Below, piece after piece: positions 42,886 to 52,508 of a DNA stretch of 64,000 bases. Position 1 is the first letter of the stretch. Every line of letters begins with the position of its first letter. The notes under the pieces are model-generated. The model was not told the DNA's origin, did no database searches, and was given only the letters and a program-made list of their open reading frames with translations. The stretch is from DASTSN01 sp035760665 (GTDB lineage: Bacteria; Bacteroidota; Bacteroidia; Chitinophagales; Chitinophagaceae), in the NCBI GenBank assembly GCA_035760665.1, contig DASTSN010000022.1, positions 5,059 through 69,058 of the forward strand, given 5' to 3'. Both the position numbers and the translations under genes were made by a program.

Positions 42886-43689
42886 ATGGCAAGAGTAATA
42901 GGTGTGGCAAATCAAAAAGGAGGAGTTGGAAAAACAACCACTGCCATTAACGTGGCAGCCAGCCTGGCCGTTCTGGAATATAAAACCCTGCTGGTGGATG
43001 GCGACCCGCAGGCTAACACCACAACCGGCGTAGGTTTTGATTTGCACAATATTACCCAAAGCTTATACGATTGCATGGTAAATCAGGCCCAGGCAAAGGA
43101 TGTGATTTTAAAAACAGATATCCCCAACCTGGACCTGATTCCTTCACATATTGACATGGTAGGTTTTGAAATTGAGATGATCAATTACCCGAACCGTGAA
43201 ATGGTACTCAAAAACCTGCTGGAACCGGTAAAAAAAGATTACGACTTTATTATAATTGACTGCTCACCGTCCCTGGGCCTTATCACCGTCAATGCACTGA
43301 CTGCTGCCGATGCAGTGATTGTGCCGGTTCAATGCGAGTTTTTTGCCCTGGAAGGATTGGGCAAACTGCTGAATACAATTAAAATCGTGCAAAGCCGGCT
43401 GAATCCGTCACTGGAGATAGAAGGCATTTTAATGACGATGTATGATGGTCGCCTACGCTTATGCAACCAGGTGGTAAGTGAAGTGCGCCGGCATTTTGAT
43501 GAACTGGTGTTTAATACCATCATTCATCGAAATGCACGTCTAAGCGAAGCGCCAAGTGTTGGCAAGCCTGTGATACTATATGATGCCAACAGTAAAGGCT
43601 CTGTGAATTACCTGAACCTTGCCAAGGAAATTTTGCAGAAAAACAATATGACTAAGATCAGGCAGGAAGAAAGAATCCTGGAATTATAA
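42886..43689 (+). CDS. parA: Chromosome partitioning ATPase ParA (Soj)
   Basis: This 267-residue Walker-type ATPase segregates the replication origin with ParB. The deviant Walker A KGGVGKTT lies at residues 11-18, followed by the catalytic region GDPQANTTTGVG and the Walker B-like DFIIIDCSPSLGLITVNAL. ILMTMYDGRLRLCNQVVSEVRRHF and PSVGKPVILYDANSKGSVNY complete the family. The frame is open from 42829, but the ATG at 42886 puts the P-loop in its normal position. parB follows 57 nt later. The order parA-parB-DUF5683-dapB is a well-conserved Bacteroidota block. Confidence 0.96.
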   Translation: MARVIGVANQKGGVGKTTTAINVAASLAVLEYKTLLVDGDPQANTTTGVGFDLHNITQSLYDCMVNQAQAKDVILKTDIPNLDLIPSHIDMVGFEIEMINYPNREMVLKNLLEPVKKDYDFIIIDCSPSLGLITVNALTAADAVIVPVQCEFFALEGLGKLLNTIKIVQSRLNPSLEIEGILMTMYDGRLRLCNQVVSEVRRHFDELVFNTIIHRNARLSEAPSVGKPVILYDANSKGSVNYLNLAKEILQKNNMTKIRQEERILEL

Positions 43690-43746
43690 AGACTGACCGT
43701 TAAAACTGCAGGCTTTTTAGCCGGGCCCGGATCAAACACAATCAAC

Positions 43747-44664
43747 ATGACAAACCCGAAACAAAATAAAGAAGCATTGGGAAAAGGTATCCGCTCACTG
43801 CTGCAAAGCATTGATGCAGACCTCAAGACCAGCAGTGGCCAGCTGAAAAACACTGTTGTCGAAACAGCCACTGCCATCAGCCGTATCCCGGTTGATGAAA
43901 TTGAAACCAACCCCCGGCAACCTCGTCACGACTTTGATGAACAGGCGCTGAAAGAGCTGGCAGCTTCGATCAAAACCCATGATATCATTCAGCCCGTAAC
44001 CGTTTCCAAATTGCCATCGGGCAAGTACCGCCTGATCTCCGGCGAGCGGCGCTGGCGTGCTTCCAAAATGGCCGGCTTAAAGGACATCCCGGCATACATC
44101 CGGCAGGCCAACGATCAGCAATTGCTGGAACTGGCCCTGCTCGAAAACCTGCAACGGGAAGACCTGAATGCCATGGAAATTTCCCTGAGCTACAAGCGCA
44201 TGATGGATGAGCTGGATTATACCCAGGAACAGGTGGCCGAACGCATGGGCAAAGACAGGAGCACAGTTACCAACTATATCCGCCTGCTGAAATTACCGCC
44301 CGATATACAGGTGGCCGTCCGCAGCGGTGAATTAAGTATGGGCCATGCCCGGGCACTCATTAATGTGGATACAGTAGACCACCAACTCTATATTTTTAAA
44401 GAAATAAAAGAAAAAGGGCTCTCAGTCCGGCAAACGGAATCACTGGTGCGCAACCTCTACCGCCAGGGTGGCGCTGTTAAAAAAACTTCAAAAAGTGGTT
44501 TATCCCCTGCTTTCCAGAAAATAGAAGATAAATTAGCATCGCATTTTAGTACCCGTGTAAAAATCAAGCATCAAAAAAACGGCAGCGGGCAGATTACATT
44601 TGACTATTATTCGCAGGAAGAATTCAACAAACTGCTTCAGCAAATGCAGGTATCAACCGACTGA
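43747..44664 (+). CDS. parB: Chromosome partitioning protein ParB (Spo0J)
   Basis: This 305-residue CTPase/DNA clamp loads at parS sites and recruits SMC. The N-terminal ParB/sulfiredoxin-like domain has ISRIPVDEIETNPRQPRHDFD, the CTP-binding SGERRWRASKMAGL and LLENLQREDLNAMEIS. The helix-turn-helix reads EQVAERMGKDRSTVTNYIRLLKLP, and a C-terminal dimerisation domain ends the protein. Length is typical for chromosomal ParB. No canonical parS (TGTTTCACGTGAAACA-like) was noticed nearby. The next gene starts 28 nt after the stop. Confidence 0.96.
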   Translation: MTNPKQNKEALGKGIRSLLQSIDADLKTSSGQLKNTVVETATAISRIPVDEIETNPRQPRHDFDEQALKELAASIKTHDIIQPVTVSKLPSGKYRLISGERRWRASKMAGLKDIPAYIRQANDQQLLELALLENLQREDLNAMEISLSYKRMMDELDYTQEQVAERMGKDRSTVTNYIRLLKLPPDIQVAVRSGELSMGHARALINVDTVDHQLYIFKEIKEKGLSVRQTESLVRNLYRQGGAVKKTSKSGLSPAFQKIEDKLASHFSTRVKIKHQKNGSGQITFDYYSQEEFNKLLQQMQVSTD

Positions 44665-44692
44665 GGCAGTAAACGAAAGTAGATTCAACGAC

Positions 44693-45352
44693 ATGCTACA
44701 TCCAACCAGCACTACTTACCGGTTCCTCCTTTTTTTTATTTGTACGTTTTTTATCCTGCTTTCAGGTGTGCAAACACAGGCCCAGGACAACGACAGCCTC
44801 TCCCGGCATATTGATTCAACCATCTCAATCCGGCAGGCCATAAAAAATGATTCTGCCCGAAAGAAAAAAGTTTACAGTCCCAGGAGTGCGGCTATCCGTT
44901 CGGCGATACTGCCCGGTCTTGGCCAGATCTATAATAAAAAATACTGGAAACTCCCCATCATTTATGGTGCCCTGGGAACCTGTGCCGGTATTTTTATCTA
45001 CAACCTGAAAAATTATCACGATACCAGGTTTGCGTACCAGGCGAAGTACAAAGCCGGGCCACCCCTGCTGGACTCAACAGATTATTTTAAAATACGGCCG
45101 GAACTGCAACCTTTGTCACTGGAGTCGCTGCGTTTTTATCGTGACCAGTTTCGGCGCGACATTGATTATTCCGCTCTTGTATTTATGCTGCTGTGGGGAT
45201 TAAATGTGGTGGATGCCACTGTGGATGCTCACCTGAAAAGTTTTGACGTAAGTCCCGAACTGACGTTAAAAATTAAACCCGGCTACAGCCCGATGGCAAA
45301 TACCAGCGGCTTAAGCCTGGTACTAAGCATCCGCGACAATCATGCCCGGTAA
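44693..45352 (+). CDS. DUF5683 membrane protein of the parAB block
   Basis: This 219-residue protein is exported or anchored by an N-terminal signal (YRFLLFFICTFFILLSGVQTQAQ). A membrane-associated domain follows with the DUF5683 pattern SPRSAAIRSAILPGLGQIYNKKYWKLPIIYG, LKNYHDTRFAYQAKY and a helix LVFMLLWGLNVVDATVDAHL. The GLGQIYN-KKYWK stretch is a TM2-domain-like hairpin. Its role is unknown, but it is regularly encoded between parB and dapB in Bacteroidota. The frame opens at 44600, inside parB; the ATG at 44693 is chosen because the signal peptide then starts properly. Confidence 0.85.
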   Translation: MLHPTSTTYRFLLFFICTFFILLSGVQTQAQDNDSLSRHIDSTISIRQAIKNDSARKKKVYSPRSAAIRSAILPGLGQIYNKKYWKLPIIYGALGTCAGIFIYNLKNYHDTRFAYQAKYKAGPPLLDSTDYFKIRPELQPLSLESLRFYRDQFRRDIDYSALVFMLLWGLNVVDATVDAHLKSFDVSPELTLKIKPGYSPMANTSGLSLVLSIRDNHAR

Positions 45353-45434
45353 ACAGAAAATGTTTGCCATTATGCCTCAACCTGTAACTTGCACATAATT
45401 TCAACCAGTCTGGTAATTCTAAAATCTCTGCATC

Positions 45435-46151
45435 ATGAAAATCGCATTGATTGGCTATGGTAAAATGGGAAAAGCTATTGAAGAAATAGCCTTACAACGC
45501 AATCACGAAATTGTAGTAAAAATAGACGAACACAACCAGGCAGATTTTACCCGGGAGAATATCGCTAATGTACAAGTCGCTATTGAGTTTACGGGTCCGC
45601 ACAGCGCTTATAACAATGTAAAAAAACTGATTGACTTTAACTGCCCGGTGGTTTGCGGTTCAACAGGCTGGCTTGATCAACTGGATACTATAAAGAAATA
45701 TTGTGCAGAAAAAAACGGTTCTTTTTTGCACACGACCAACTTTAGTATCGGGGTGAATATTTTCTTTGAAATCAACAAACGGCTGGCAGCGCTGATGGCG
45801 CCACACAGCGATTATGGAGTAAGCATCACAGAAATACACCATACCCAGAAAAAAGATGCCCCAAGCGGCACAGCTATTTCCATTGCCGAGCAAATTATTG
45901 CCAACCTGCCCCGTAAGACAAAATGGGTCAACCACATCAGCGACAATCCCGACGAACTGGAAATAATCAGCGAACGGGTGGATCCGGCGCCGGGCACCCA
46001 TAAAGTCGCATATTCATCAGCGATAGATGATATAGAAATCATACACACTGCACACAGTCGCAAGGGTTTTGCGCTGGGAGCTGTCATTGCTGCAGAATTC
46101 ATCTGCAACAGGAAAGGTGTATTTCAAATGAGCGAGGTTCTCGGCCTGTAA
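45435..46151 (+). CDS. dapB: 4-hydroxy-tetrahydrodipicolinate reductase
   Basis: DapB reduces the dihydrodipicolinate precursor with NAD(P)H in diaminopimelate and lysine synthesis, feeding peptidoglycan. The 238-residue protein has the Rossmann motif GYGKMGKAIEE at 7-17, the acidic nucleotide-ribose contact KIDEHNQ, CGSTGWLDQLD and NFSIGVNIFFEI. The catalytic region reads EIHHTQKKDAPSGTA. It is somewhat short, like other Bacteroidota DapB proteins. It lies 82 nt downstream of the DUF5683 gene. In many relatives a signal peptidase (lepB) comes next; here an unrelated small membrane gene is found. Confidence 0.96.
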   Translation: MKIALIGYGKMGKAIEEIALQRNHEIVVKIDEHNQADFTRENIANVQVAIEFTGPHSAYNNVKKLIDFNCPVVCGSTGWLDQLDTIKKYCAEKNGSFLHTTNFSIGVNIFFEINKRLAALMAPHSDYGVSITEIHHTQKKDAPSGTAISIAEQIIANLPRKTKWVNHISDNPDELEIISERVDPAPGTHKVAYSSAIDDIEIIHTAHSRKGFALGAVIAAEFICNRKGVFQMSEVLGL

Positions 46152-46360
46152 TGCAAGATTCAAAAAAATCTTTCCGGTAAAAACGGGCTGCCTTTCCTCT
46201 GAGGGTCGTACCTTTAAACATCAGGACTAACTACATCAAATTAAGGATGTTCCAGGTGTGTGATCACTTTCACATCAAATCATCCGGTCGATGAATCCTT
46301 TCCATTCTTAACTGAGACCATTTTACAAAGTATTGCACAGGCAAGGCCTGAAAACTTATT

Positions 46361-46368
46361 TATCTTTA
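46361..46368 (+). promoter_or_regulatory. -7 box before the small membrane protein
   Basis: TATCTTTA followed by CAGC resembles the TAnnTTTG-CAGC form seen elsewhere here. It places the transcript start at about the ATG at 46374, so the longer frame from 46260 is unlikely to be used. Confidence 0.5.
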
Positions 46369-46388
46369 CAGCAATGCCGGTTTATCTT

Positions 46389-46913
46389 ATGAAGAAAAAA
46401 GTTTATATCCGTTTAGCTATAGCCTGTTTTTTAATCAGTATTGTCATTTTCCTGTATGGCCTGGGGTTGATCGGTCTTTACGGACGTAACAAGGTGCTGG
46501 TAAAAGCAATGGCCTGCAACTGCCCGGATTACGAGGTCATTACAGGCAGTTTCAAACTGGCCCGGCAACTGCCCGACTCTATTCAAGATCTTAACGCCAC
46601 GGAGATTTTCATCACCGGCCAGCACAACCCCTATGACAGCGACTATACGAAAACCTACGATTATTACCTGATAACCGGGCAGGTCAGTGGCATCCGGCAA
46701 CTGGCGCCCGGCACACCATGGAATCCTGTTGTTAACGTATCGGCCTGGGAGCATGTAAATATGACGTCGATTTGGTCGTTGCTGGTGCCTATTGTCTTCT
46801 TCCTGGTTTTATCATTCAGGTTCAGGATAAAATTTGTCAATGCCAACAAGCCCAGTATGCTGGAAATAAGCCTGCTGGCTTACGAACCTGAAAAAGACAA
46901 ACCTGTTTCCTGA
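46389..46913 (+). CDS. Two-helix membrane protein, function unknown
   Basis: This 174-residue protein begins MKKKVYIRLAIACFLISIVIFLYGLG (helix about 8-28), followed by an extracytoplasmic segment of about 110 residues with ACNCPDYEVITGSF and a second helix SIWSLLVPIVFFLVLSFRF. A cytoplasmic tail of about 30 residues ends the protein. The paired cysteines (C-N-C) in the extracytoplasmic part may form a disulfide or bind a metal. The ATG at 46374 would add five residues (MPVYL) and is equally possible. I do not recognise the family. Confidence 0.6.
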   Translation: MKKKVYIRLAIACFLISIVIFLYGLGLIGLYGRNKVLVKAMACNCPDYEVITGSFKLARQLPDSIQDLNATEIFITGQHNPYDSDYTKTYDYYLITGQVSGIRQLAPGTPWNPVVNVSAWEHVNMTSIWSLLVPIVFFLVLSFRFRIKFVNANKPSMLEISLLAYEPEKDKPVS

Positions 46914-46980
46914 CTGTATCATCGACCATAGCGGCAGCTACCGCTCAGCAAAATCCTCTCTTGCATACCCTTCAACAGCC

Positions 46981-46988
46981 TATCTTTG
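46981..46988 (+). promoter_or_regulatory. -7 box abutting the fRMsr start codon
   Basis: TATCTTTG matches TAnnTTTG perfectly, and only CAGC separates it from the ATG at 46993. Transcription should start at or within a few bases of the ATG, so this mRNA is probably leaderless. Confidence 0.65.
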
Positions 46989-46992
46989 CAGC

Positions 46993-47466
46993 ATGGCTGA
47001 AGACCTGTCAATCATAACCGGCACGAAAGAAGAAATTTACGAATCCCTCCTGCCGCAAATCAAAGCTCTGATCGGGGACGAAAAAGATACAATTGCCAAC
47101 CTTGCTAACGTTGCCGCCGCCCTGAAAGAACAGTTTGGCTGGTTATGGGTGGGCTTTTACAAGGTTAAAAATGATGAACTGGTGCTGGGACCATTCCAGG
47201 GCCCCGTGGCCTGTACCCGTATCCGTAAAGGCAAGGGAGTTTGTGGCAGCAGCTGGGAGCAGGCAAAAACGCTGATTGTGCCCGACGTGGAAAAATTTCC
47301 GGGGCATATTGCCTGCAGCAGCCTGTCGAAATCAGAAATTGTGGTACCTGTTCTTCGCAACGGAATGGTTTGGGGAGTGCTGGATATAGACAGTTCAGAT
47401 CTGAATCAGTTTGATTCTACTGACCAGTTGTATCTCGAAAAGCTTGTTTCGTTCATACCCCTGTAA
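46993..47466 (+). CDS. GAF-domain free methionine-(R)-sulfoxide reductase
   Basis: This 157-residue single GAF-domain protein reduces free methionine-R-sulfoxide using cysteine chemistry. The fRMsr signature is clear: GWLWVGFYKVKNDELVLGPF, ACTRIRKGKGVCGSSWEQ and FPGHIACSSLSKSEIVVPV. Cysteines are at 74, 84 and 108. That spacing (10 and 24) equals that of E. coli fRMsr (84, 94, 118), so resolving and catalytic cysteines are all kept. Other GAF proteins lack these residues, making the assignment strong. Its mRNA appears leaderless. Confidence 0.93.
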   Translation: MAEDLSIITGTKEEIYESLLPQIKALIGDEKDTIANLANVAAALKEQFGWLWVGFYKVKNDELVLGPFQGPVACTRIRKGKGVCGSSWEQAKTLIVPDVEKFPGHIACSSLSKSEIVVPVLRNGMVWGVLDIDSSDLNQFDSTDQLYLEKLVSFIPL

Positions 47467-47589
47467 GCAGCATCGCTTTTTATACAGATCAGTGATCTTC
47501 CCGCTTGTACCAGGTTTTGGACAACAGTTGCTCAATGCTTAACAAAACGTAAAAAACGTACCCGCATCTTTTCTGTTCAATAAAATTTA

Positions 47590-47607
47590 ACCAACTTAAC
47601 GGTTGGT
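47590..47607 (+). promoter_or_regulatory. Inverted repeat upstream of tamB
   Basis: ACCAAC and GTTGGT are perfect inverted 6-mers around TTAACG, about 25 nt before the tamB start codon. It overlaps the promoter region and may be an operator for a dimeric regulator. Confidence 0.35.
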
Positions 47608-47631
47608 ATTGAATTTGCGCTAACGTATTGA

Positions 47632-50600
47632 TTGTCTATTTTTACAGATCAAATTTCTCGCCTGAAAACCCTGAAGAAAATATTAAAATGGTTTAGCCTC
47701 ACCCTTTTGTTTTTGCTGCTGGTGCTGTATCTCCTCATCAACTCAGATTGGGGGCAAAACAAATTAGTGGGCATTGTTACCGCTAAACTCTCCAAAAATT
47801 TACATGCGACAATCAAAATCGGCCACATCAGTTTTTCACTGTTAAACAAGATGAACCTGGAAGATTTCCTCCTAAAGGATCAGCATGGAGATACATTACT
47901 TCAGGCCGGACGGTTGCAGGTAAGTATTACCGATTGGTTTATATTCAAAAAAAAGGCAGAGCTGAAATATGTCGGTCTGCGTGATGCAACAATCAATTTA
48001 CAAAGAACCGATTCTGTATGGAACTACCAGTTCCTGGCCGATTATTTTGCTGGTCCGTCAACCGGCCAGTCATCAAAAGGCGGACTTGAGCTCAACCTGA
48101 AAAAAATTGAACTGGCTAATATTCACCTGGTCCAATCCGACAAATGGCTGGGAAGAGATATGACAGCCTCCCTGCAAACGCTGGACCTTAATGCGAATAC
48201 GATTGACCTGTCGAATAAAAAAATAGATATAGTGTCGCTGGAACTTATCCAGCCCCTATTTGCAATTTACGATTACAACGGTCTGAAACCCGATACCCTA
48301 AAAACCACAACCAACGATAAGCAGACGATCCCCGCAAATGATTCTGTATTGAAATGGAACCAGGATGGATGGCTGGTGCATGTAAACAAATTAAAAATAG
48401 AAGACGGCACGTTCAAAAACGACCGGCAGACCGAGCGGGAAGCTTATACTTTTTTTGACGGGCAACATATCGATTTCGGAAAAATCAACGCCACATTCAC
48501 TGACCTGAACTGGATAAAAGACACCATCTCCACTGACCTCAATTTAAGCACAGCTGAAAGAAGCGGGTTTACTGTACAATTCATGAAAGCCCGGGTAAAG
48601 ATGACGCCGCAACTCATGGCTTTCTCCCAACTGTACATTCGCACAGCAAAGAGTGAAATAAAAGATTACTTCGCAATGAAGTACGATGACTTCAGCGATA
48701 TGGATGACTTTATCCACAAGATCACCATGGAAGCCCGCTTTGCAGACGCACAAATTAATAGTGACGATATTGCTTTTTTTGCGCCTGACGCCGGCACCTG
48801 GAAAAAACAAATCCGCGTGGACGGTCTGGTCAGGGGTACAGTGGATGAACTGAATGGCCGTGAAATGAATATCCGGGCCGGGCGGAAAACCTACCTGAAT
48901 GGAGACATCAGCCTGTCCGGGTTGCCGGATATTGATCAAACTTTTATTGATTTTAAGGCTAACGACTTTGGCACAACATACGATGATGTGGTAAAATTTG
49001 TCCCTTCTGTCAAAACCATTACCCGCGTGCACCTTGAAAAAATTAATTACCTGCATTTCTCTGGCAACTTTACCGGTTTTATCCGTGACTTTGTAACGTA
49101 CGGAACGATTGAAACCAATCTTGGTACGTTGAAAAGCGACCTGAATATGAAACTACCAGCGGGCAATGAGCCCGTATACTCCGGCAACCTGGCCACCAGT
49201 AATTTTGAATTAGGAAAATTTTTAAGCGATTCCAGCTTTGGGCTTATTTCGTTTGACGGTGTTGTGAAAGGCAGAAGTTTCAATATCAATAAAATCAACG
49301 CAGACCTCAACGGAAAAATCAGCAGTGTTTATTTTAATGGGTATACCTATCACAACATTGAAACAAAGAGCAGGTTGAATAAAAAGCTTTTCGATGGCTT
49401 TTTGTCAATGAATGATTCCAATGCCGTCGTCAGCCTGAACGGCTTAATCGATTTAAATGAAAAAACACCCCAGTTTAATTTCACAGCCGACGTACAGAAA
49501 GCAAACCTGAAAATGCTGAACCTGACGAATGATGACCTTGCATTTAACGGAAAATTTGCCCTGGATTTTTCGGGCAGCAATATTGATAACTTCCTGGGCA
49601 GCGCCAGGATTACCGAAGCGAATTTGCTGAAAGACGGGAATAAACTTTCCTTCGACTCGCTCATTGTCACCTCGCAGTACGACGGTAACGGCAAATATCT
49701 CCACCTGTTATCCAACGAATTTGATGCCAGCCTGAAGGGCAAATTCAGCCTGGCCGAGCTGCCAGATGCCGTACAGCTTTTCATGCACCGGTATTATCCA
49801 GCCTATATTGGTGAAACCAAACATAAGTTCAACGAAGAAAATTTCAGTTTTGACATCACCACAAAAAACGTGGATGAATATGTCAAACTTTTGAATAAGC
49901 ACCTCGGTGGCTTCGACAACAGCCATATAGCCGGTACAGTGAATCTTTCTGAAAACCAGCTAAAACTTACCGCCGATGTACCCCAATTTTCGTTTAAAAA
50001 ATATTTATTCAATAATTCGAAATTAACCGGCACTGGTAATTTCGACAGCCTGGTCGTATACGGGCTGTCCAATAATATCACCATCAACGATAGCCTGAGC
50101 CTGCCGCTGGCTTCTGCCAAAATTGTAGCCCACAACGATTCTTCTTATGTGCAAATTTCAACCGGCGCCACACAGGCCGTGGAAAAAGCAAACATCAATG
50201 CCATGGTGCAAACCTTCAGCAATGGTGTGTCAATCCGGTTTGATTCTTCCAATTTTGTGGTAAACGGCAAAAGATGGACAATTGACAAAAACGGGGAATT
50301 GAATTTCCGTAACAATATCGTTGCTTCCGGCGAACTGATACTCCGGGAAAGTAACCAGGAAATCAAACTGGAAACAAGACCTTCAGCAATTGGCAACTGG
50401 AATGACCTGTTTGCCACGCTAAAAAATGTAAATATTGGCGACTTCTCCCCTTTATTGATTAAATCGCCCAGGCTTGAAGGGTTGCTCTCCGGCAAAGTGG
50501 CAGTTGAAGACCCTTACAATAAATTCAACGTATCTTCTAACCTGGAAGCTGACCTGCTTCGCGTAGATAACGATTCGATTGGCAAAGTCACGATTAAAGA

Positions 50601-52497
50601 CATTACCTATAACAATAAAACCGGTGAGCTGAAAGGGAAAGGTAAAAATGAAGATCCTGATCATGTGTTGGATTTTTCGCTTGACCTATTTTTAAAAGAC
50701 TCTTTACGTGCAGCTGATAACCACATAGCCATTGTGTCGAAAAATTATCCCATCAAAATACTTGACCGTTTCCTGGGATTTTTATTTACTGACCTGGAAG
50801 GATATGCCACAGCCAACCTGGATATTACCGGCGACTTTGACCACCTGAATTATGTCGGGAAAGCCAGCCTGCACGATGCGGGTCTCAGGGTAAAATTTAC
50901 CCAATGCTTTTATAAAATCGATGACGGCGAAATCACGTTTAAAAAAGATGCCATTGATTTTACATCGTTAAAACTCCATGACAGCCAGGGGAACTCTGCC
51001 ACCATCAAACGTGGGGTGATTCAGCATGAATCGTTCCGGAATATGTTTTTTGATATTGAAGTGCAAACCGATGGTGAACCCATGGAGTTGTTAAACACTA
51101 CCTTTGCCGACAACAATGCCTTTTATGGCAAAGCAAAAGGTACAGGTTCGTTTTTCCTGACCGGCCCTGAATCAGATATGCTGATGGAGGTGTATGCAAA
51201 AGCCTCGACCAAAGACAGCTCTTACATTACCATACCTCCCGCCTCCGAACGTGAAACCGGCATTGCAGACTTCCTGGTAGAAAAAAAATACGGTCATGAA
51301 CTCAGTGACAGCCTTACTGTTTCCACGGCTTCAAAAATGACCTATGATGTGGAATTGAATGCCAACTCCATGGTGAATATCAGGATGGTGCTGGATGAAT
51401 TAACGGGTGATGAAATAAAAGCCAGGGGCGCCGGTACATTAAAAATTCATGCAGGTACAACGGAAGACCTAACATTGCGGGGACGTTATAATATTGATGA
51501 AGGAAACTACCGGTTTAGCTTCCGCTCATTCATTAACAAACCGCTGGTGGTAAAGCGGGGCGGCAATAATTACATAGAATGGAACGGCGATCCATACAAA
51601 GCCACGATTCATATCGAGGCCCAGTACACAGCCGATAACGTTAGCCTTGCGCCGTTAGTCAGCTCCCTGCAGCTTGATCCCAATATTTCGAAAGCCCGCA
51701 GCGATGTATTTGTTATCACCACCCTGACCGGGGATTTATTTAAACCAACCATCAATTTCAAAATCGAGTTTCCACCCGGCAGTGATGCCAGCTCCAATGC
51801 AGCTATCGGGTTTGGCTTGCAGCAAATTGAATCGGATCCGAACGAACTGTACAAACAGGTTACGTACCTGATTGTGCTGAATAATTTTGCACCACTGGAA
51901 GGAAAAGGAGCGTCGTCCACAGGTATATCGCTGGGAGAAACAGCCACCAATACCCTTTCAGGCATTTTCTTTAATGTATTGAATAATGAGTTCAATAAAA
52001 TTCTCGGGAAAATTCTCAAGAGCGATAAATACCGTTTTAATATTTCCAATACCATTTACAACAGGAATTTCCTCGATCCAAACAATAAAACTGCCCTGAA
52101 CATTGGCAGCAATCTGAACTTTTCTGTCGGCCGGTCATTCTTTAACGACCGTTTTATCCTCACATTTGGCGGGGGCATTGATGCGCCATTGGGTCAGCAA
52201 ACCACGATTCAGCAAACTGTACAGCTGCTGCCGGATGTAACTGCCGAATGGCTGATTAATCCTAGCGGAACGGTGCGAGCCACCTTCTTTTATCGCGAAA
52301 ACGTTGATTACCTTAATACAACTTCAACCGGCTCCTTTGGCAGAACCAGGCGGGCTGGCGCCAGCTTATCTTACCGCAAAGAATTTAATTCACTGGGGGA
52401 AAGCAGTAATAAAAATCGCCCCGCCAAAAAGACAAATCCCAAACCCGAGGCAGAGAAAAAGGAACAGGAAGAAAACCCCACTCCGAAGGCAGACTAA
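47632..52497 (+). CDS. tamB: TamB-family translocation and assembly module protein (DUF490)
   Basis: This 1621-residue protein has one N-terminal membrane helix (about 17-37, ILKWFSLTLLFLLLVLYLL) and a very long periplasmic beta-rich body. The C-terminal DUF490 domain ends before a Lys/Pro/Glu-rich tail. AsmA/TamB proteins form beta-taco tubes moving lipids or assisting outer-membrane protein insertion. Typical strings are ADNVSLAPLVSSLQLDP, SDVFVITTLTGDLFKPTI and KYRFNISNTIYNRNFLDP. No ATG is near the start: TTG at 47632 is the best guess, although a TATTTTTA at 47637-47644 inside the frame could be a -7 box. No TamA gene is adjacent. Confidence 0.9.
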   Translation: MSIFTDQISRLKTLKKILKWFSLTLLFLLLVLYLLINSDWGQNKLVGIVTAKLSKNLHATIKIGHISFSLLNKMNLEDFLLKDQHGDTLLQAGRLQVSITDWFIFKKKAELKYVGLRDATINLQRTDSVWNYQFLADYFAGPSTGQSSKGGLELNLKKIELANIHLVQSDKWLGRDMTASLQTLDLNANTIDLSNKKIDIVSLELIQPLFAIYDYNGLKPDTLKTTTNDKQTIPANDSVLKWNQDGWLVHVNKLKIEDGTFKNDRQTEREAYTFFDGQHIDFGKINATFTDLNWIKDTISTDLNLSTAERSGFTVQFMKARVKMTPQLMAFSQLYIRTAKSEIKDYFAMKYDDFSDMDDFIHKITMEARFADAQINSDDIAFFAPDAGTWKKQIRVDGLVRGTVDELNGREMNIRAGRKTYLNGDISLSGLPDIDQTFIDFKANDFGTTYDDVVKFVPSVKTITRVHLEKINYLHFSGNFTGFIRDFVTYGTIETNLGTLKSDLNMKLPAGNEPVYSGNLATSNFELGKFLSDSSFGLISFDGVVKGRSFNINKINADLNGKISSVYFNGYTYHNIETKSRLNKKLFDGFLSMNDSNAVVSLNGLIDLNEKTPQFNFTADVQKANLKMLNLTNDDLAFNGKFALDFSGSNIDNFLGSARITEANLLKDGNKLSFDSLIVTSQYDGNGKYLHLLSNEFDASLKGKFSLAELPDAVQLFMHRYYPAYIGETKHKFNEENFSFDITTKNVDEYVKLLNKHLGGFDNSHIAGTVNLSENQLKLTADVPQFSFKKYLFNNSKLTGTGNFDSLVVYGLSNNITINDSLSLPLASAKIVAHNDSSYVQISTGATQAVEKANINAMVQTFSNGVSIRFDSSNFVVNGKRWTIDKNGELNFRNNIVASGELILRESNQEIKLETRPSAIGNWNDLFATLKNVNIGDFSPLLIKSPRLEGLLSGKVAVEDPYNKFNVSSNLEADLLRVDNDSIGKVTIKDITYNNKTGELKGKGKNEDPDHVLDFSLDLFLKDSLRAADNHIAIVSKNYPIKILDRFLGFLFTDLEGYATANLDITGDFDHLNYVGKASLHDAGLRVKFTQCFYKIDDGEITFKKDAIDFTSLKLHDSQGNSATIKRGVIQHESFRNMFFDIEVQTDGEPMELLNTTFADNNAFYGKAKGTGSFFLTGPESDMLMEVYAKASTKDSSYITIPPASERETGIADFLVEKKYGHELSDSLTVSTASKMTYDVELNANSMVNIRMVLDELTGDEIKARGAGTLKIHAGTTEDLTLRGRYNIDEGNYRFSFRSFINKPLVVKRGGNNYIEWNGDPYKATIHIEAQYTADNVSLAPLVSSLQLDPNISKARSDVFVITTLTGDLFKPTINFKIEFPPGSDASSNAAIGFGLQQIESDPNELYKQVTYLIVLNNFAPLEGKGASSTGISLGETATNTLSGIFFNVLNNEFNKILGKILKSDKYRFNISNTIYNRNFLDPNNKTALNIGSNLNFSVGRSFFNDRFILTFGGGIDAPLGQQTTIQQTVQLLPDVTAEWLINPSGTVRATFFYRENVDYLNTTSTGSFGRTRRAGASLSYRKEFNSLGESSNKNRPAKKTNPKPEAEKKEQEENPTPKAD

Positions 52498-52508
52498 CAT
52501 TCCAGCTG

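Noticed and set aside
42118..45352. A canonical parS site near parAB
   Set aside because: No TGTTTCACGTGAAACA-like 16-mer was found by eye; only a shortened palindrome upstream of parA is present.
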